Assembly: GCA_001312645.1 (NCBI GenBank)
Contig: BBEG01000018.1
Span: 1 to 33,850, forward strand
Reading direction: 5' to 3'
Length of the DNA: 33,850 nt
Source: Rhodococcus sp. JCM 9791
GTDB taxonomy: Bacteria > Actinomycetota > Actinomycetes > Mycobacteriales > Mycobacteriaceae
Positions 32,951 to 33,850 of this stretch are shown in pieces. Position 1 is the first letter of the stretch; each line of letters begins with the position of its first letter. The notes beneath the pieces are model-generated. The model did not search any database and was not told where the DNA came from. It was given only the letters and a program-made list of their open reading frames with translations. The position numbers and the translations under genes were made by a program.

Positions 32951-33720
32951 TCACGCTGCGGGCGCGGTCAGGATCTGCGGGGCGTCGTCGGTGACGGCGA
33001 TGGTGTGTTCGCTGTGCGCTGTGCGGGATCCGTCCGCCGAGCGGATGGTCCAACCGTCGGGGTCGTACACGATCTTGTCGGTTCCCGCTGCGAACCACGG
33101 TTCGAGGGCGAGGGTGAGCCCGGGACGCAGCACCAGGCCCCGGCCCGCTCGGCCCGTGTTCGAGACGTGCGGGTCCTCGTGCATGGTGCGCCCGAGGCCG
33201 TGTCCACCGAACTCGGTGTTGACCGGGTATCCGTATTCGGCCGCGACCGCGCCGATGGCCGCAGAGATGTCGCCCAGCCTGTTGCCCGGACGCGCCGCCG
33301 CAATGCCTGCGTCGAGCGCTTGCCGCGTCGCGTCGATCAGCCGTAGATCTTCGTCCCTCGGCGTTCCGACGACGATGCTGCGTGCCGAATCGGCGACCCA
33401 GCCGTCGATCGAGACCGCGATGTCCATGCTGAGGAGATCGCCGTCGCGCAACGTGTAGTCGTGGGGGAGACCGTGCAGCACGGCGTCGTTGACGGACAGG
33501 CAGATGACATTGCGGAACGGGCCGCGTCCGAACGAGGGTGAGTAGTCCAGTAGCAGGACACCGCGCCGCGCTTCGCGATGAGATCGCGGGCACGCTCCTC
33601 GAGGTCGAGAAGGTTCACGCCGGGCTCGGCGCGGTTCGAGAGATCGGTGAGCAGGCCGGCGATGAATGCGCCCGTGACACGCATGGCGGCAACTTCTCCG
33701 GGAGTCTTGAGTTCGAGCAT
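32951..33720 (-). CDS. map: Type I methionine aminopeptidase; one frame slip
   Basis: About 256 residues from the ATG at 33718-33720 (MLELKTPGEVAAMRVTGAFI). One base is missing at ~33549 (TAC-CTG read as TACTGG), and the protein then continues DYSPSFGRGPFRNVICLSVN. The substrate His is in DAVLHGLPHDY. Metal ligands are Asp in VSIDGWVADSARS (two), His in FGGHGLGRTMHEDPHV, Glu in LALEPWF and Glu in HSEHTIAV, all present. It removes the initiator Met in the cytosol. There is no N-terminal SH3-type extension. It is divergent from an XRE gene and may be a second, regulated MetAP. The corrected frame is complete, so the gene is probably functional. Confidence 0.9.
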
Positions 33721-33758
33721 CGGCAGTCCTTCTGGCGTTGGTCGACAACAACTGTATC

Positions 33759-33772
33759 GGTATTTTAATACC
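33759..33772. promoter_or_regulatory. Palindrome between map and the XRE gene
   Basis: GGTATT (33759-33764), TT, AATACC (33767-33772), flanked by ATC and GAT in near symmetry. It is AT-rich in a GC-rich setting and sits upstream of both starts. It is the likely operator of the XRE regulator. Confidence 0.55.
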
Positions 33773-33794
33773 AGATCAGTGTAGGATCATGCGT

Positions 33795-33850
33795 ATGGTT
33801 CGTCTCCCGCTCACCCCGGAACAGCTCGCCGCCGGTCGGCGCCTCGGTGG
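33795..33850 (+). CDS. XRE-family regulator, N-terminus (cut by window end)
   Basis: The window ends inside a gene that starts MVRLPLTPEQLAAGRRLGG at 33795 (an ATG two codons earlier is in frame). This beginning matches my memory of XRE regulators encoded next to type I methionine aminopeptidases in actinobacteria, in which an LTPEExxxGxRLGxLLRxAR helix leads into the HTH. The HTH itself is outside the window. A TAGGAT box at 33782-33787 would place the transcript start near the ATG (leaderless). Confidence 0.55.
   Translation, partial: MVRLPLTPEQLAAGRRLG

Overview
High-GC chromosomal DNA from an actinobacterium. GTG starts, the gene families (FadR-type GntR, FmdA/FmdB, ZapE, RluA-like synthase, two-NBD exporter) and the codon bias fit a Mycobacteriales member of the Rhodococcus/Prescottella/Gordonia kind. 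The genus is an inference.

A caution for every coordinate: about 20 clear protein families are split by a loss of exactly one base, nearly always one C of a CC or longer C run on the coding strand. Housekeeping genes (map, rluA-like) are hit as often as accessory ones, so this looks like uncorrected sequencing error rather than decay. I give whole-gene spans and note each slip. Real remnants, truncated at junctions, are listed separately as pseudogenes.

Left part (1-7.5 kb): accessory, mosaic DNA. After the end of an SDR gene come two copies of a YchF-like C-terminal tail (285-317 and 5132-5158), which may be scars of element insertion. Between them lie a broken PIN toxin, a divergent ArsR / MFS-oxidoreductase locus with two operators, a TnpB relic fused to a cut-off MFS gene, a MerR-controlled hydrolase and an SRPBCC protein. 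Beyond them is an NmrA-type reductase divergent from a TetR regulator with twin operators.

Middle (6.8-17.9 kb): a GntR/FCD regulator divergent from an Fsr-type MFS pump overlapping a solitary ABC ATPase; a small unknown protein, a DinB-like protein and a methyltransferase, divergent from an XRE-cupin regulator; a DUF4259 gene divergent from a probable DUF4303-SUKH fusion (an immunity-like pair); and a heterodimeric ABC exporter whose first half lacks Walker A. Remnants of a DUF1059-like and a TetR gene follow.

Right part (17.9-33.8 kb): more core-like. It has an RluA-family synthase, an fmdB-fmdA-hydrolase operon, an RCC1-repeat protein, a VOC protein, an acyl-CoA ligase with a strong terminator, a GlsB membrane protein, an exported protein, an AlkD-like repair protein, a second XRE-cupin / methyltransferase module with a thioredoxin-reductase-like flavoprotein, an MHS/YeiH junction scar, zapE divergent from tetR, an MmcQ-HhH fusion, a membrane-anchored alpha/beta hydrolase, and methionine aminopeptidase divergent from an XRE gene cut by the window end.

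No rRNA, tRNA, CRISPR array or intact integrase was seen. No gene-free stretch exceeds about 300 bases. The largest gaps, 22340-22553 and the 7547-7702 leader, show nothing I can name.
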